NCBI GenBank assembly: GCA_964510495.1 | Contig: CAZECR010000002.1 | Location: 16,302 to 80,301, forward strand | Direction: 5' to 3' | Length of the DNA: 64,000 bases | Source: CAZECR01 sp964510495 | Lineage (GTDB): Bacteria; Patescibacteriota; Patescibacteriia; Magasanikbacterales; GWA2-37-8 | Shown: one piece after another, positions 17,175 to 25,158 of the stretch | How positions within the stretch are numbered: the stretch's first letter is position 1 | Layout: each line of letters begins with the position of its first letter | Position numbers and translations under genes: made by a program | Notes under the pieces: generated by a model | What the model saw: only the letters and a program-made list of their open reading frames with translations | Database searches by the model: none | Told to the model about the DNA's origin: nothing

Positions 17175-17901
17175 ATTTTTGCTGAACATGTGAGTTATGT
17201 TTGGTAAGTTCTGGATCTTCTTCCAAAATTACTACGATATCCGAGAGCCTAAAGTTTTCTATATCAGGTAACCGATTGCAGATTTCTGTAAGCAAGACAT
17301 AATCCGCATCCTCATCTAGGGTTAAACGATACTCCGAATAGTCTACAGAATTTTCAACATTAATTGCCTTAAATACTTGTGGATTTTTTAACAGGTACTG
17401 AGTGACATGCTCGCGATCTTCCGGATCCTGCGTCTCAGTCCACATACGCTTCAGGGCCTCATAGGTAAAAGCTTCTACATCTAGCCCACGGGGATAGGTT
17501 CTCTTTCCAAGGACATTAGCAGCATAATCGGCATCGCTATTTACTAGTGCACCAATAACTGTATCGACTACATCCGGGTCAATAAACGGGCAATCCGATG
17601 TTATCCGCACAACGTAATCGGCACGGTTTGTTGTGGCCGCCTGGTAGTAACGATCGAGAACATCTTGTTCACTTCCCCGAGATACGTTTACTGCTGGATA
17701 ATTTTCAGTAACATATTTTTCAATCACGTCATTCTCGGCGCTGGCTGGACTTGCCACCACAATCCTATTAATACGTTTAGATTGCCCTAGACGCTCAAGC
17801 ACCATATCAAGCACTGTTTTTGTGCCAAGTTTCAAAAAAATTTTATTGGGCAGACGGGTGGAACCGGTTCTAGCCTGAACGATGCAAACAACTTTTTTCA
17901 T
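17161..17901 (-). CDS. SpsF-type nucleotidyltransferase, second copy
   Basis: The 246-residue paralogue of the next gene has VQARTGSTRLPNKIF, SRGSEQDVLDRYYQ, VVRITSDCPFIDP and EYRLTLDEDADYVLL. It is clearly homologous but diverged throughout, so it is not a recent duplication. Its start overlaps the preceding gene by 4 bp (ATGA). Two tandem SpsF-like genes suggest either two activated sugars or a heteromer. Which copy makes the CMP-nonulosonate is not visible. Confidence 0.82.
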   Translation of the reverse strand: MKKVVCIVQARTGSTRLPNKIFLKLGTKTVLDMVLERLGQSKRINRIVVASPASAENDVIEKYVTENYPAVNVSRGSEQDVLDRYYQAATTNRADYVVRITSDCPFIDPDVVDTVIGALVNSDADYAANVLGKRTYPRGLDVEAFTYEALKRMWTETQDPEDREHVTQYLLKNPQVFKAINVENSVDYSEYRLTLDEDADYVLLTEICNRLPDIENFRLSDIVVILEEDPELTKHNSHVQQKYAQY

Positions 17902-18968
17902 ACAATAGAATCATTAACTACACGAATAACGCGATCAATAGCTTTTGAATCTACGTATTGATCTCGAATTTTTTGTATTCGATCTGCGCTTTGTTTATTT
18001 TTAAATACATTCAAAAATATTTTTTCCAGCTGAGTAATCGTATATGCAGCACGCGAAAGCCCCAGATGGTTGCTGATAAGGGAATCCTCTTTCTGCTGAA
18101 TTCCCGGCTGATACGAAATCGTGGGAATACCAAGGAGTGCCGCACGGAACAAGACGGCGGAGTTAATACCGAGCACCAAACGAGCCTTTGGCATTAGGAG
18201 ATCAGTTGCCTGTGAAGCAATAGTAATTTTTAGTTTAGATCGCTTGATAATTGTATCGAATTTTTTTCTCTTGAGCGCGCGTGGATGAAAGGCAATAGAA
18301 ACCTTTTCCTCTGGATAGTACCTTTCAAGCAAACGCACATAGGTCGCAAAAATCTCAATCTCATTATACCGCGGCATACGGGCTACTCGGCCAAATTCTT
18401 TAAGCATTTCCGTAAATGGCTGACACACGAATAGCACTCCTCTTTTTTTAACAGTATTATTTTGCTTGCACTTAGCAAAACTTGGATTACCCGTAACAAC
18501 TATACGCTTTGAAGGGAGTCCTTCCTCGATCATCTGGCGTTTCATGAGATTGTCTATTGCACAGATTGTTGTTGGCAAAAAAACTCTATCATCAGTCGTA
18601 GGAGTAGAAAAATTTATAGCATAGTTAGTTGACCAAAAATCAAGCAATGTTATAACGGGTATGCTGTTTTTCCTTGCTAATGCAATAACTCTTTTATCAG
18701 GGCTCATTCCATCACTAACTCCGGTTACGATTACTGACGGAAGAACAAGCGCTAATTTTTTTTTAAACGCTGCAGCTGACCAGCCTGTACAATCAACATG
18801 TTTTTCTCGCAACCGAGAAGCTATCACAACCGACGACTTAGAAACCCAAAGTACCGGGGCAAATCCCTTACGGCGAAGCCTCTGAACCACGGGCACGAGC
18901 GCCATAAGCCCACCCGGATCCTGAGCAACAAAAAGATATTTATTTTTTTGCTTTCTTTTTAAGCTCAT
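17898..18968 (-). CDS. Predicted GT-B-fold sugar-nucleotide enzyme
   Basis: The 356-residue protein begins with a Rossmann half (YLFVAQDPGGLMALVPVVQRLRRKG) and has a second one with VLFVCQPFTEM and SIAFHPRALK. It ends LMPKARLVLGINSAVLFRAALLGIPTISYQPG, as in CDP-glycerol-transferase-like and UDP-GlcNAc 2-epimerase-like GT-B proteins. It lies immediately before the SpsF pair, the slot held in sps-type loci by SpsG (UDP-sugar hydrolase), but I see no PseG-type GxGHxxR motif. Either a glycosyltransferase or a diverged hydrolase is possible. It overlaps the preceding aminotransferase by 29 bp. Confidence 0.6.
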   Translation of the reverse strand: MSLKRKQKNKYLFVAQDPGGLMALVPVVQRLRRKGFAPVLWVSKSSVVIASRLREKHVDCTGWSAAAFKKKLALVLPSVIVTGVSDGMSPDKRVIALARKNSIPVITLLDFWSTNYAINFSTPTTDDRVFLPTTICAIDNLMKRQMIEEGLPSKRIVVTGNPSFAKCKQNNTVKKRGVLFVCQPFTEMLKEFGRVARMPRYNEIEIFATYVRLLERYYPEEKVSIAFHPRALKRKKFDTIIKRSKLKITIASQATDLLMPKARLVLGINSAVLFRAALLGIPTISYQPGIQQKEDSLISNHLGLSRAAYTITQLEKIFLNVFKNKQSADRIQKIRDQYVDSKAIDRVIRVVNDSIV

Positions 18969-20259
18969 ATTTTTTTAAGTCTTCGACCTGGCTTTCAATT
19001 CGAGCGAATACATCCACCAACACATCGATGTCTTTGCGTGTTTGTGGAGGGTGACAAATAGTCGTAAACATCATTTCCTCTTTTTCCAGGTACTCAACCT
19101 GGGGGCAAATCCCCTCTTCATAACTTACCGAAGTCGGAAATTCTTTGGATTCAAAAGGAAATTTAGTATTAGGAAATATTTCGCGGCGTTGAAAAATCTG
19201 CATCAGGTAGATGGGCTTTACATAGCCAGCGTGGATGGGAAGATTTTCAGCCAAGACCGCTCGCTCAAAAGTTGCGCGGCTAATACCAATTGCATCTTTA
19301 TGAAATTTAAACGGAAAAACATAATAGGCGTGCGTCGTATTTTTTAAGAGCTTTGGCGGCTCTAACCAACTGAATTGCTTCATTTTACTACTCAGATACT
19401 CAGCCAGTTCAACACATGGTTTCATGAGCTTATCCATCTTTTTAAGCTGTTCAACAGCGACTGCTGCATGCAGCTCACTGAGACGTAGATTATTACCAGC
19501 AATAGCTTCATAGGTTTTACCATCCTCATCATAGAGCGCGTCAACCACGGCTTCACCGTGATTACGGACCAACTGAGCGCGGAAAGCCAATTTTTTATCA
19601 TTCGTTACCAAGACACCACCTTCGCCACACTGTAAATTTTTGTGGACATTAAAACTGAAGACACCAATGTCACCCACAGTTCCTAAAAATTTTCCACGGT
19701 ATTTTGCCCCGATCGATTGAGCATTATCTTCAATAATTTTTAAGTTATGTTTTTTAGCGACCGGCAAGAGTTTATCAAAATCAGTTGGACCACCGTACAA
19801 ATTCACCGTTAGAATCGCTTTGGTACGCGGTGTAATATTTTTTTCTACCGAAGCAGCGTCCAAACAAAAAGTATTCATGTCAACATCGGCAAAAACCGGA
19901 ATAGCATTATTCAAAAGGATTGCTGTTGCTGTTGCCGCCATAGTGTAAGGCGACGTGATCACTTCGTCCCCAGGCCCGATGCCGAGTGCTGCGACGGCTG
20001 CCTGGAGCGCAGTTGATGCAGAATTAAAGCTAACCGCATACTTGACCTTAAACATTTTACACATCATTGCCTCAAATTCTTGCACGTGTTTACCACCTAA
20101 AAATTTTTTTCCTGGACGACCTAAAAAATCAGAGATGACTCTTTCATCCATCACTTTAAGTGCCGCTTTTTTTTCTTCTTTTCCCAGAGAGTTAGTTGGC
20201 GGATACGGCTTTGATCGAACGGGTGTACCACCAAGGATCGCTAATTTTTTTTGTGGCAT
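18940..20259 (-). CDS. DegT/DnrJ/EryC1 family PLP aminotransferase
   Basis: The 439-residue fold-type I aminotransferase has NSASTALQAAVAALGIGPGDEVITSPYTMAAT, DVDMNTFCLD, EDNAQSIGAKYRG (Asp for the pyridine nitrogen) and FSFNVHKNLQCGEGG with the PLP Lys207. It is longer than PseC-like members (about 370) by an extended C-terminus ending in a lysine-rich tail. It would aminate a keto sugar, perhaps the product of the Gfo/Idh enzyme in the same run. The gene before it is a TIM-barrel isomerase, 1 bp away. A distinct paralogue at 31928-33037 pairs with PseB. Confidence 0.88.
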   Translation of the reverse strand: MPQKKLAILGGTPVRSKPYPPTNSLGKEEKKAALKVMDERVISDFLGRPGKKFLGGKHVQEFEAMMCKMFKVKYAVSFNSASTALQAAVAALGIGPGDEVITSPYTMAATATAILLNNAIPVFADVDMNTFCLDAASVEKNITPRTKAILTVNLYGGPTDFDKLLPVAKKHNLKIIEDNAQSIGAKYRGKFLGTVGDIGVFSFNVHKNLQCGEGGVLVTNDKKLAFRAQLVRNHGEAVVDALYDEDGKTYEAIAGNNLRLSELHAAVAVEQLKKMDKLMKPCVELAEYLSSKMKQFSWLEPPKLLKNTTHAYYVFPFKFHKDAIGISRATFERAVLAENLPIHAGYVKPIYLMQIFQRREIFPNTKFPFESKEFPTSVSYEEGICPQVEYLEKEEMMFTTICHPPQTRKDIDVLVDVFARIESQVEDLKKYELKKKAKK

Positions 20260-20260
20260 A

Positions 20261-21019
20261 TTAGAGATTTTTAAAATACTGAATATTTTTTAGATCGTTT
20301 TCAAGTCCAGCCCCTTCCTTGGGTGTTTCAAATACAACACGAACCTCTTGCTCTACAGCAGCGCTCTCAATCAATTTTTTGATATAACCGAAATCATAGT
20401 CTCCATCACCAAGACTCAAATGCTCGTCATCTCCGCTCTTCTGGTGCGCATCACTAATGTGGAAATAACTCGGCTTAAGTATGCTCACCGCGTCGCGGAT
20501 AAATTCCTTATAGGCAACACCTTGTTGTACAGCACTGATAATCGCATGGCTGAAATCAAAACAAATCTGATAGCCACATTCAGCATGTATAAACCGGAGT
20601 TGTTCCAGAGAATACCCGTAGCAGAGCACTTCGTGCATACCTATTTTTGGCTTGTTTTCTATAATAATCCGATTATCATGAATTTTTTTAACATTCTCCG
20701 CAAAAATCTGATTCTCCGATCCAACTCCGGCATGCACAACAATCTGATGACTACTTAGGAGATCTGCGGCGGGTATCACTTCGCTTTTAAAAAGCGAAAT
20801 CATCTCATTATTCAATTGGTGAATATTGAATCCATGCTCAAAATAAGGAGCGTGGATGGTGACCTCAACCTCTTTTAGAACTTCAAGCGCTTTAAAATCA
20901 ACTTTGGCAGGAACCAAATAGACTTCAACAAAATCTGCCTGACCGTTTTTAACGGCAGCCACTGCTTCAGGGAACAGAGCATGGTTGATTGACCAAAGTT
21001 TTATTCCGTACTTAATCAT
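20261..21019 (-). CDS. Xylose-isomerase-like TIM-barrel protein
   Basis: The 252-residue protein resembles the AP-endonuclease-2/sugar-phosphate isomerase superfamily. It shows VEVYLVPAKV, VTIHAPYFEHGFN, VVHAGVGSEN, IIIENKPK (the Glu metal ligand), CFDFSHAI and YFHISDAHQK (the His ligands) and VVFETPK at the end. These suit a divalent-metal TIM barrel acting on a sugar or sugar phosphate. Its 3' end overlaps the PIG-L gene by no more than a few bases, and it is in the same transcript as the DegT aminotransferase. The reaction is unknown; isomerase or epimerase is inferred from family. Confidence 0.8.
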   Translation of the reverse strand: MIKYGIKLWSINHALFPEAVAAVKNGQADFVEVYLVPAKVDFKALEVLKEVEVTIHAPYFEHGFNIHQLNNEMISLFKSEVIPAADLLSSHQIVVHAGVGSENQIFAENVKKIHDNRIIIENKPKIGMHEVLCYGYSLEQLRFIHAECGYQICFDFSHAIISAVQQGVAYKEFIRDAVSILKPSYFHISDAHQKSGDDEHLSLGDGDYDFGYIKKLIESAAVEQEVRVVFETPKEGAGLENDLKNIQYFKNL

Positions 21020-21683
21020 GTAATTCTCTTAATACCTGAAAGGCCTCCGCATGAGCAAAACCTACTTCAAGTCCACGAAACTGTGAAAGTATTTTTACTC
21101 CTTCCAATGAACGAGGGTGCGGATAGTCTCGCAATTCCTGACTGTATGATTCTAAACCATGCAATTTTTTCTCAATAACAGATGAAATATCAACATATAC
21201 CATAGGCGCGAAAACTGTTCCTCCAGCACGATGCTGCCATTCAGTCGAAGAAAGTGTTTCAAAAGCCCATATTTTCTTAACACAAAAACCTGGTTGTGGC
21301 CGACACGCAGTCATAACCGCTTCAGCTGTAAGGCGATGATCAACATTTAAATCAAAAGGGTAATGAGTATAGACTATTTCCGGTTTTATTTCTTCAAGAA
21401 TCTTACTTATTTCTTTTATAATCGTTAAGAGTGGAATCGAGTCAAATTGATTGTCGGGCAATCGCTTAAAAATCGTCTGAAAGGTGCCAAGACGTCGTCC
21501 AGCTTCCAAAGCTGCTTGCTCTCTCTGCGCGACATCCGCAGTAACATCTCGTGAAGTCTCACCGTCTCCGAGGAGGAGCACGTGCACAGCATCACCCTTT
21601 TCAACATGTTTTAAAATCGTTCCCCCGACGCCCAGAATTTCATCATCAGGATGGGCCGCTACTACTAAGACAGTTTTTTTCAT
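21012..21683 (-). CDS. PIG-L family (LmbE-like) N-deacetylase
   Basis: The protein is about 223 residues when started at ATG 21683, five bases after the previous stop; an ATG at 21719 would overlap that gene. It begins VLVVAAHPDDEILGVGGT, the zinc-binding HPDDE motif, and has YTHYPFDLNVDHRLTAEAV, with the third metal His in a VDHR motif. PIG-L proteins remove N-acetyl from GlcNAc-type sugars in the cytosol. In this run, with two GNATs, it could let an acetyl group be swapped for another acyl group. The substrate is inferred. Confidence 0.87.
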   Translation of the reverse strand: MKKTVLVVAAHPDDEILGVGGTILKHVEKGDAVHVLLLGDGETSRDVTADVAQREQAALEAGRRLGTFQTIFKRLPDNQFDSIPLLTIIKEISKILEEIKPEIVYTHYPFDLNVDHRLTAEAVMTACRPQPGFCVKKIWAFETLSSTEWQHRAGGTVFAPMVYVDISSVIEKKLHGLESYSQELRDYPHPRSLEGVKILSQFRGLEVGFAHAEAFQVLRELHD

Positions 21684-21687
21684 AGTA

Positions 21688-22365
21688 TTAAATAAAGCTG
21701 ATTGATTTTGGCCCTTCATTAAACAACAGGTCTATAGCCGCGAGACATGGAATAAATTCACCAAATAATTGCTGATATTTTTGTGGCGCATACTCCTGAT
21801 AGCTGAGACTAATACCAGCCTCCCGAAAGGCTTCCTCATGTATGTAGTCTTTGCCCATGGCCCCTGAGATATAATGATCTGCTCCCACATGCTTCAGTAT
21901 GTCCAAAAGTAGATAGTCTTTTTGAGAGCTGAAAACCGGGAGATCGGATGACCGAACAAGCCTGGTTTTGAGATCAAAAGCTTTAACCAGAATTTGGAGC
22001 ATATCCCAGCAAACATCGGATAATTTAGTATACGGCTTTTGATAAAAAAGCTCAAGTTCAGGGCTATATTCGTTCCAAAAAGGAGCTTTTTTATAATTAT
22101 CCATAATTTGAAACCAATGCGACTTTTGCCAAGTATCAGAAGCAGTCTCAACGTCCTTAATAAGACTTTTTCGCAGGTCACCACCGGTTTTGACTGGAAT
22201 AGTCAGCCATTTTGGTCCCTGCGGTGTTTTTATCTTATTCCGATTCGAAAAACTCCTATCCCCCATAGGGACAGTGTCAAAAAAAACATATACATCAGAA
22301 TTTTTGATCTTATCAAAATAGCCGAGCCATGGTAGGTACGCGGGTTGACTGATGGTAACAATCAT
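21688..22365 (-). CDS. WbqC family protein
   Basis: The 225-residue protein begins IVTISQPAYLPWLGYFDKI, followed by SDVYVFFDTVPMGDRSFSNRNKI and WLTIPVKTGG, the typical WbqC family opening. Later ILKHVGADHYISGAMGKDYI fits the same family. WbqC-like proteins are found in O-antigen and amino-sugar loci and are linked to formamido or acylamino sugar tailoring, with no established mechanism known to me. It sits between two methyltransferase paralogues and the PIG-L deacetylase. The family call is good; the function is open. Confidence 0.83.
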   Translation of the reverse strand: MIVTISQPAYLPWLGYFDKIKNSDVYVFFDTVPMGDRSFSNRNKIKTPQGPKWLTIPVKTGGDLRKSLIKDVETASDTWQKSHWFQIMDNYKKAPFWNEYSPELELFYQKPYTKLSDVCWDMLQILVKAFDLKTRLVRSSDLPVFSSQKDYLLLDILKHVGADHYISGAMGKDYIHEEAFREAGISLSYQEYAPQKYQQLFGEFIPCLAAIDLLFNEGPKSISFI

Positions 22366-22382
22366 ATCAGACGTCTAACGCA

Positions 22383-22988
22383 TTAAATCTTTTGAGCAAC
22401 AACAACATACGAAGCATACCGATAGTGCTTTGGTACACTGCTGTCGCGGATAACATGCTCCAGATGAATAATTTTAAATTGATTTTTAAGCAACTGCTGT
22501 AATTCTTTTTTTGCCGTAAAGTGCACGTAATCGTAATGTTTAAACGTAGGTGCCTTCAAAAAATTTTTTGCCGCGGAATCTTCTTGTGATCGCATATTGA
22601 CAATCATAAAAAGCCCTCCTTTTTTAAGTACACGCGCTGCTTCAGCAATTATTTTTTTAATCTTGGGAAGCTGATTATGTTGAATCGAACCACGATCAAG
22701 TACGATATCAAAAAAATTGCTTTTGTAAGGAAGCTCCGCCATATCCGCAACAGCCACAGTTGCTTTTACTTTTTTCTCACGTAAGAAAATTTTTGAATAA
22801 CTAAGTGCTTCAATGTCAATATCTATACCGTGTGTTTCATAGCCATTTTCAGCAAAAAAGACGAGGTTATTCCCGGTTCCCGAGCCGATCTCGAGGACTC
22901 TCCCTTTCTTTTTAGCGAGATTCTTAACCAATGAGACAACATCAGAATAAGGGTAGCGCGCGGCTTGAAACTGTTTGGGAGCACTCAT
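22383..22988 (-). CDS. Class I SAM-dependent methyltransferase, downstream tandem copy
   Basis: The 201-residue protein has GRVLEIGSGTGNNLVFFAENGYETHGIDID for SAM binding, VADMAELPYKSNFFDIVLDRGSIQHNQL, and a KKGGLFMIVNMRSQEDS segment. It is a close paralogue of the gene just upstream (23017-23622); the two share long stretches at the DNA level, including 62 identical bases. The RGSIQ(H/A)NQ loop differs, which may change substrate choice. Its place among amino-sugar tailoring genes suggests methylation of a sugar hydroxyl, amine or a formyl-like group. The acceptor is unknown. Confidence 0.83.
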   Translation of the reverse strand: MSAPKQFQAARYPYSDVVSLVKNLAKKKGRVLEIGSGTGNNLVFFAENGYETHGIDIDIEALSYSKIFLREKKVKATVAVADMAELPYKSNFFDIVLDRGSIQHNQLPKIKKIIAEAARVLKKGGLFMIVNMRSQEDSAAKNFLKAPTFKHYDYVHFTAKKELQQLLKNQFKIIHLEHVIRDSSVPKHYRYASYVVVAQKI

Positions 22989-23016
22989 AGAAAATAACTA
23001 GGCAATAATCTAATCT

Positions 23017-23622
23017 TTAGATCTTTTTAGCAACCACGATATACGAAGAATACGTCGATTTTTTTGGCGCACTAACATCTCGAGTCACTAATTCCAAATA
23101 CTCAATTTTAAACTTATTTTTTAGGAGGCCGCGTAATTCCTTTTCTGTCGTAAAATGAATATAGTCGTAGTACCTAAAGCTTTTTTCCTTAAGATAATTT
23201 TTAGCCACCGAATCCTTTTGCGTACGCATGTTAACAATAACAAACATACCGCCTTTTTTGAGAACCCGAGCAGCCTCGGCTACTATTTTTTTAATAACAT
23301 CAATTCTATTAGCTTGTATCGAACCACGATCAAGTACGATATCAAAAAAATTGCTTTTGTAAGGAAGCTCCGCCATATCAGCAACATCAAGCGTGGCTTT
23401 CAATTTTTTCTCACGTAAAAAATTCTTAGCATATTCTATGGCGTCCGTATCCAGATCCATACCATAGGTGTCATAACCATTTTCCGCAAAAAAGACCAGG
23501 TTATTACCTGTTCCACAAGCAACTTCTAGAGCTTTACCTTTTTTAGGACAAAGATTCTTAACGAGCGATACTACGTCAGAATAAGGATACCGTGCAATTT
23601 GAAAATGTTTAGGAGCGCCCAT
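23017..23622 (-). CDS. Class I SAM-dependent methyltransferase, upstream tandem copy
   Basis: The 201-residue protein has KALEVACGTGNNLVFFAENGYDTYGMDLD, DMAELPYKSNFFDIVLDRGSIQANRI and KKGGMFVIVNMRTQKDS. Motif I reads ACGTGNN here but GSGTGNN in its copy. The aligned pair has the same length with no gap, so both copies look intact and functional. It lies directly after the left-handed beta-helix acyltransferase gene, in the same transcript. Confidence 0.83.
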   Translation of the reverse strand: MGAPKHFQIARYPYSDVVSLVKNLCPKKGKALEVACGTGNNLVFFAENGYDTYGMDLDTDAIEYAKNFLREKKLKATLDVADMAELPYKSNFFDIVLDRGSIQANRIDVIKKIVAEAARVLKKGGMFVIVNMRTQKDSVAKNYLKEKSFRYYDYIHFTTEKELRGLLKNKFKIEYLELVTRDVSAPKKSTYSSYIVVAKKI

Positions 23623-23646
23623 AACGATGAAATTTAAAGATAAATT

Positions 23647-24078
23647 CTAAACTTTTAAATAATACCCCTCTTTAATAATCGGGGGATTCCCTATAACGAG
23701 AGAGTACGGAGGAATGCTGCACGGTTTACTAATAATTGTGCCAGCTGCGACAACACTGTGATGCCCAATAGTAACCCCACCACCAACAAAGCAATGTGAA
23801 CCGATAAAGACATTATTTTCAATAGTGATAGGCTGACGAGCAATTTCCGTGGAAAGTTCCAAGGCTTTTCGATGAGAGTCTGCAACATTTACCGAAACAA
23901 AAGAAGCTATATCACAATGGTCTCCAATCGTAACCTGCGAACCCTTTGCGTTAACTTCAGAAAAAAATCCAATGTAGACATTTTTACCAATTTTTGGAGC
24001 ACCGCTAACATACACCAGGGGATGAAACTGATTTTCTGGCACTTGCAGCAATTCGGAAATATTTAATGGATCAGACAT
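23647..24078 (-). CDS. Left-handed beta-helix (hexapeptide repeat) acyltransferase
   Basis: The 143-residue protein has hexapeptide-type coils from about residue 28: KIGKNVYIGFFSEVN, VTIGDHCDIASFVSVN, ITIENNVFIGSHCFVGGGVTIGHHSVVAAGTII. It ends with SIPPYSLVIGNPP, as in NeuD/SpsD/WbbJ-type transferases. The His in VADSHRKALEL is a candidate catalytic base. It precedes the NeuB-like gene in the map and follows it in transcription, the usual place of NeuD/SpsD. It probably O- or N-acylates an activated sugar. It is shorter than typical full-length NeuD (about 210), lacking the N-terminal PglD-N domain. Confidence 0.82.
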   Translation of the reverse strand: MSDPLNISELLQVPENQFHPLVYVSGAPKIGKNVYIGFFSEVNAKGSQVTIGDHCDIASFVSVNVADSHRKALELSTEIARQPITIENNVFIGSHCFVGGGVTIGHHSVVAAGTIISKPCSIPPYSLVIGNPPIIKEGYYLKV

Positions 24079-24082
24079 AGCC

Positions 24083-25147
24083 CTATTTCAAATCACTAAG
24101 ACTCAGAACCTGATCTTTCTTAATATCCTTTTTAGCAGTACGACCAACAATAAACGGCAGATATTTTGGCGGCAAACCAAAGCCCGGTCTTTTGACATCC
24201 ACCATCTCTTTGGTAATCACTGTGCCTTTAGAAATCTCCTGCATTGCCATGACGCTGCGGCGACAGTCTCGTTTCATAACCGCTTCCTCTTTTGATAAAA
24301 TCAGCTGAGGAATACCCAAGATTTTTTCTGCCTCACGAACCTGATCAACCAACTGTTTCATTTCTACCGGGTCGGCTGAAAACCAATGATCCGGACCAGC
24401 CATTTCTTTACTAAGAGTAAAATGCTTCTCGATCACCACCGCGCCGAGAATCGTTGCGACTACCGCGGCTGTGGCTCCAACAGTGTGATCAGAATATCCC
24501 ACCATAACATCAAAGGCAGATTGCAAAGTTTTAATTTGGAGCAAGTTAGCTTTTTCAGGTGGGGTCGGGTAGAGCGAGGTGCATTTTAAAACAATTAATT
24601 TTTCATTACCCGCCTTCTTAACCGTCTCGACTGCGTCATGGACTTCATCAATAGTCGCCATGCCAGTAGAAATAATCATGGGCTTCTTCTTTTTTGCATA
24701 ATGCTCCATGAGCGCCAAATTAGACAAATCGTCTGAGCCAACCTTAATGGCAGGCATATTTATTTCACTGCTACAGAGAAAATCTACCGTTTTGAAACTA
24801 TTATCCTGAGGTGTTGAAAAAAGAATAATACCGATTTTTTTAGCGTACGCAAATAGCTCTTTTTGCATACTTCTCGTCAGTTCGTAGCGTTTAAACATAC
24901 TAAACTGACTTTCAGTGACTTCTTTACCCTGACTCTTGTACGTATACATGAGTTCTTTGTCACCAACAAAATCCTCGGTAATAAAAGACTGCAGTTTGAC
25001 CGCATCGGCGCCAACGCGTTTCGCTTCGCGCATCATTTCCTTGGCTACCGACATGTCGCCTTTGTGATTAATACCAAGCTCGGCGATAATAAACACCGGG
25101 TGCCCTGGTCCAACTTTTTTGTTGCCAATGGTAATAACTTGCTGCAT
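24083..25147 (-). CDS. NeuB/PseI/SpsE family nonulosonic acid synthase
   Basis: The 354-residue protein has an N-terminal TIM barrel with IIAELGINHKGDMSVAKEM, GADAVKLQSF, VLKCTSLYPTPPE, MVGYSDHTVGA and VIEKHFTL, then a C-terminal SAF domain from about residue 285 (RRSVMAMQEISKGTVITKEM, VGRTAKKDI). It condenses phosphoenolpyruvate with a six-carbon N-acyl amino sugar to form a nonulosonic acid. With PseB and PseC in the same run, a pseudaminic-type product is likely, but sialic- or legionaminic-type is not excluded. It is the best single marker of what the run makes. Confidence 0.92.
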   Translation of the reverse strand: MQQVITIGNKKVGPGHPVFIIAELGINHKGDMSVAKEMMREAKRVGADAVKLQSFITEDFVGDKELMYTYKSQGKEVTESQFSMFKRYELTRSMQKELFAYAKKIGIILFSTPQDNSFKTVDFLCSSEINMPAIKVGSDDLSNLALMEHYAKKKKPMIISTGMATIDEVHDAVETVKKAGNEKLIVLKCTSLYPTPPEKANLLQIKTLQSAFDVMVGYSDHTVGATAAVVATILGAVVIEKHFTLSKEMAGPDHWFSADPVEMKQLVDQVREAEKILGIPQLILSKEEAVMKRDCRRSVMAMQEISKGTVITKEMVDVKRPGFGLPPKYLPFIVGRTAKKDIKKDQVLSLSDLK

Positions 25148-25158
25148 AAGGTTATATG

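Larger units (their letters stand above)
22383..23622 (-). repeat. Tandem duplication of a methyltransferase gene
   Basis: Two 606 bp genes of equal length lie head to tail 28 bp apart. A 62 bp block is identical in both (22684-22745 and 23318-23379), while flanking parts have diverged, as expected of an older duplication with local gene conversion or strong constraint. Confidence 0.85.

Noticed and set aside
17898..18968. PseG/SpsG UDP-sugar hydrolase
   Set aside because: The position is right, but I could not find the GxGHxxR motif, so I call it only a GT-B-fold protein.
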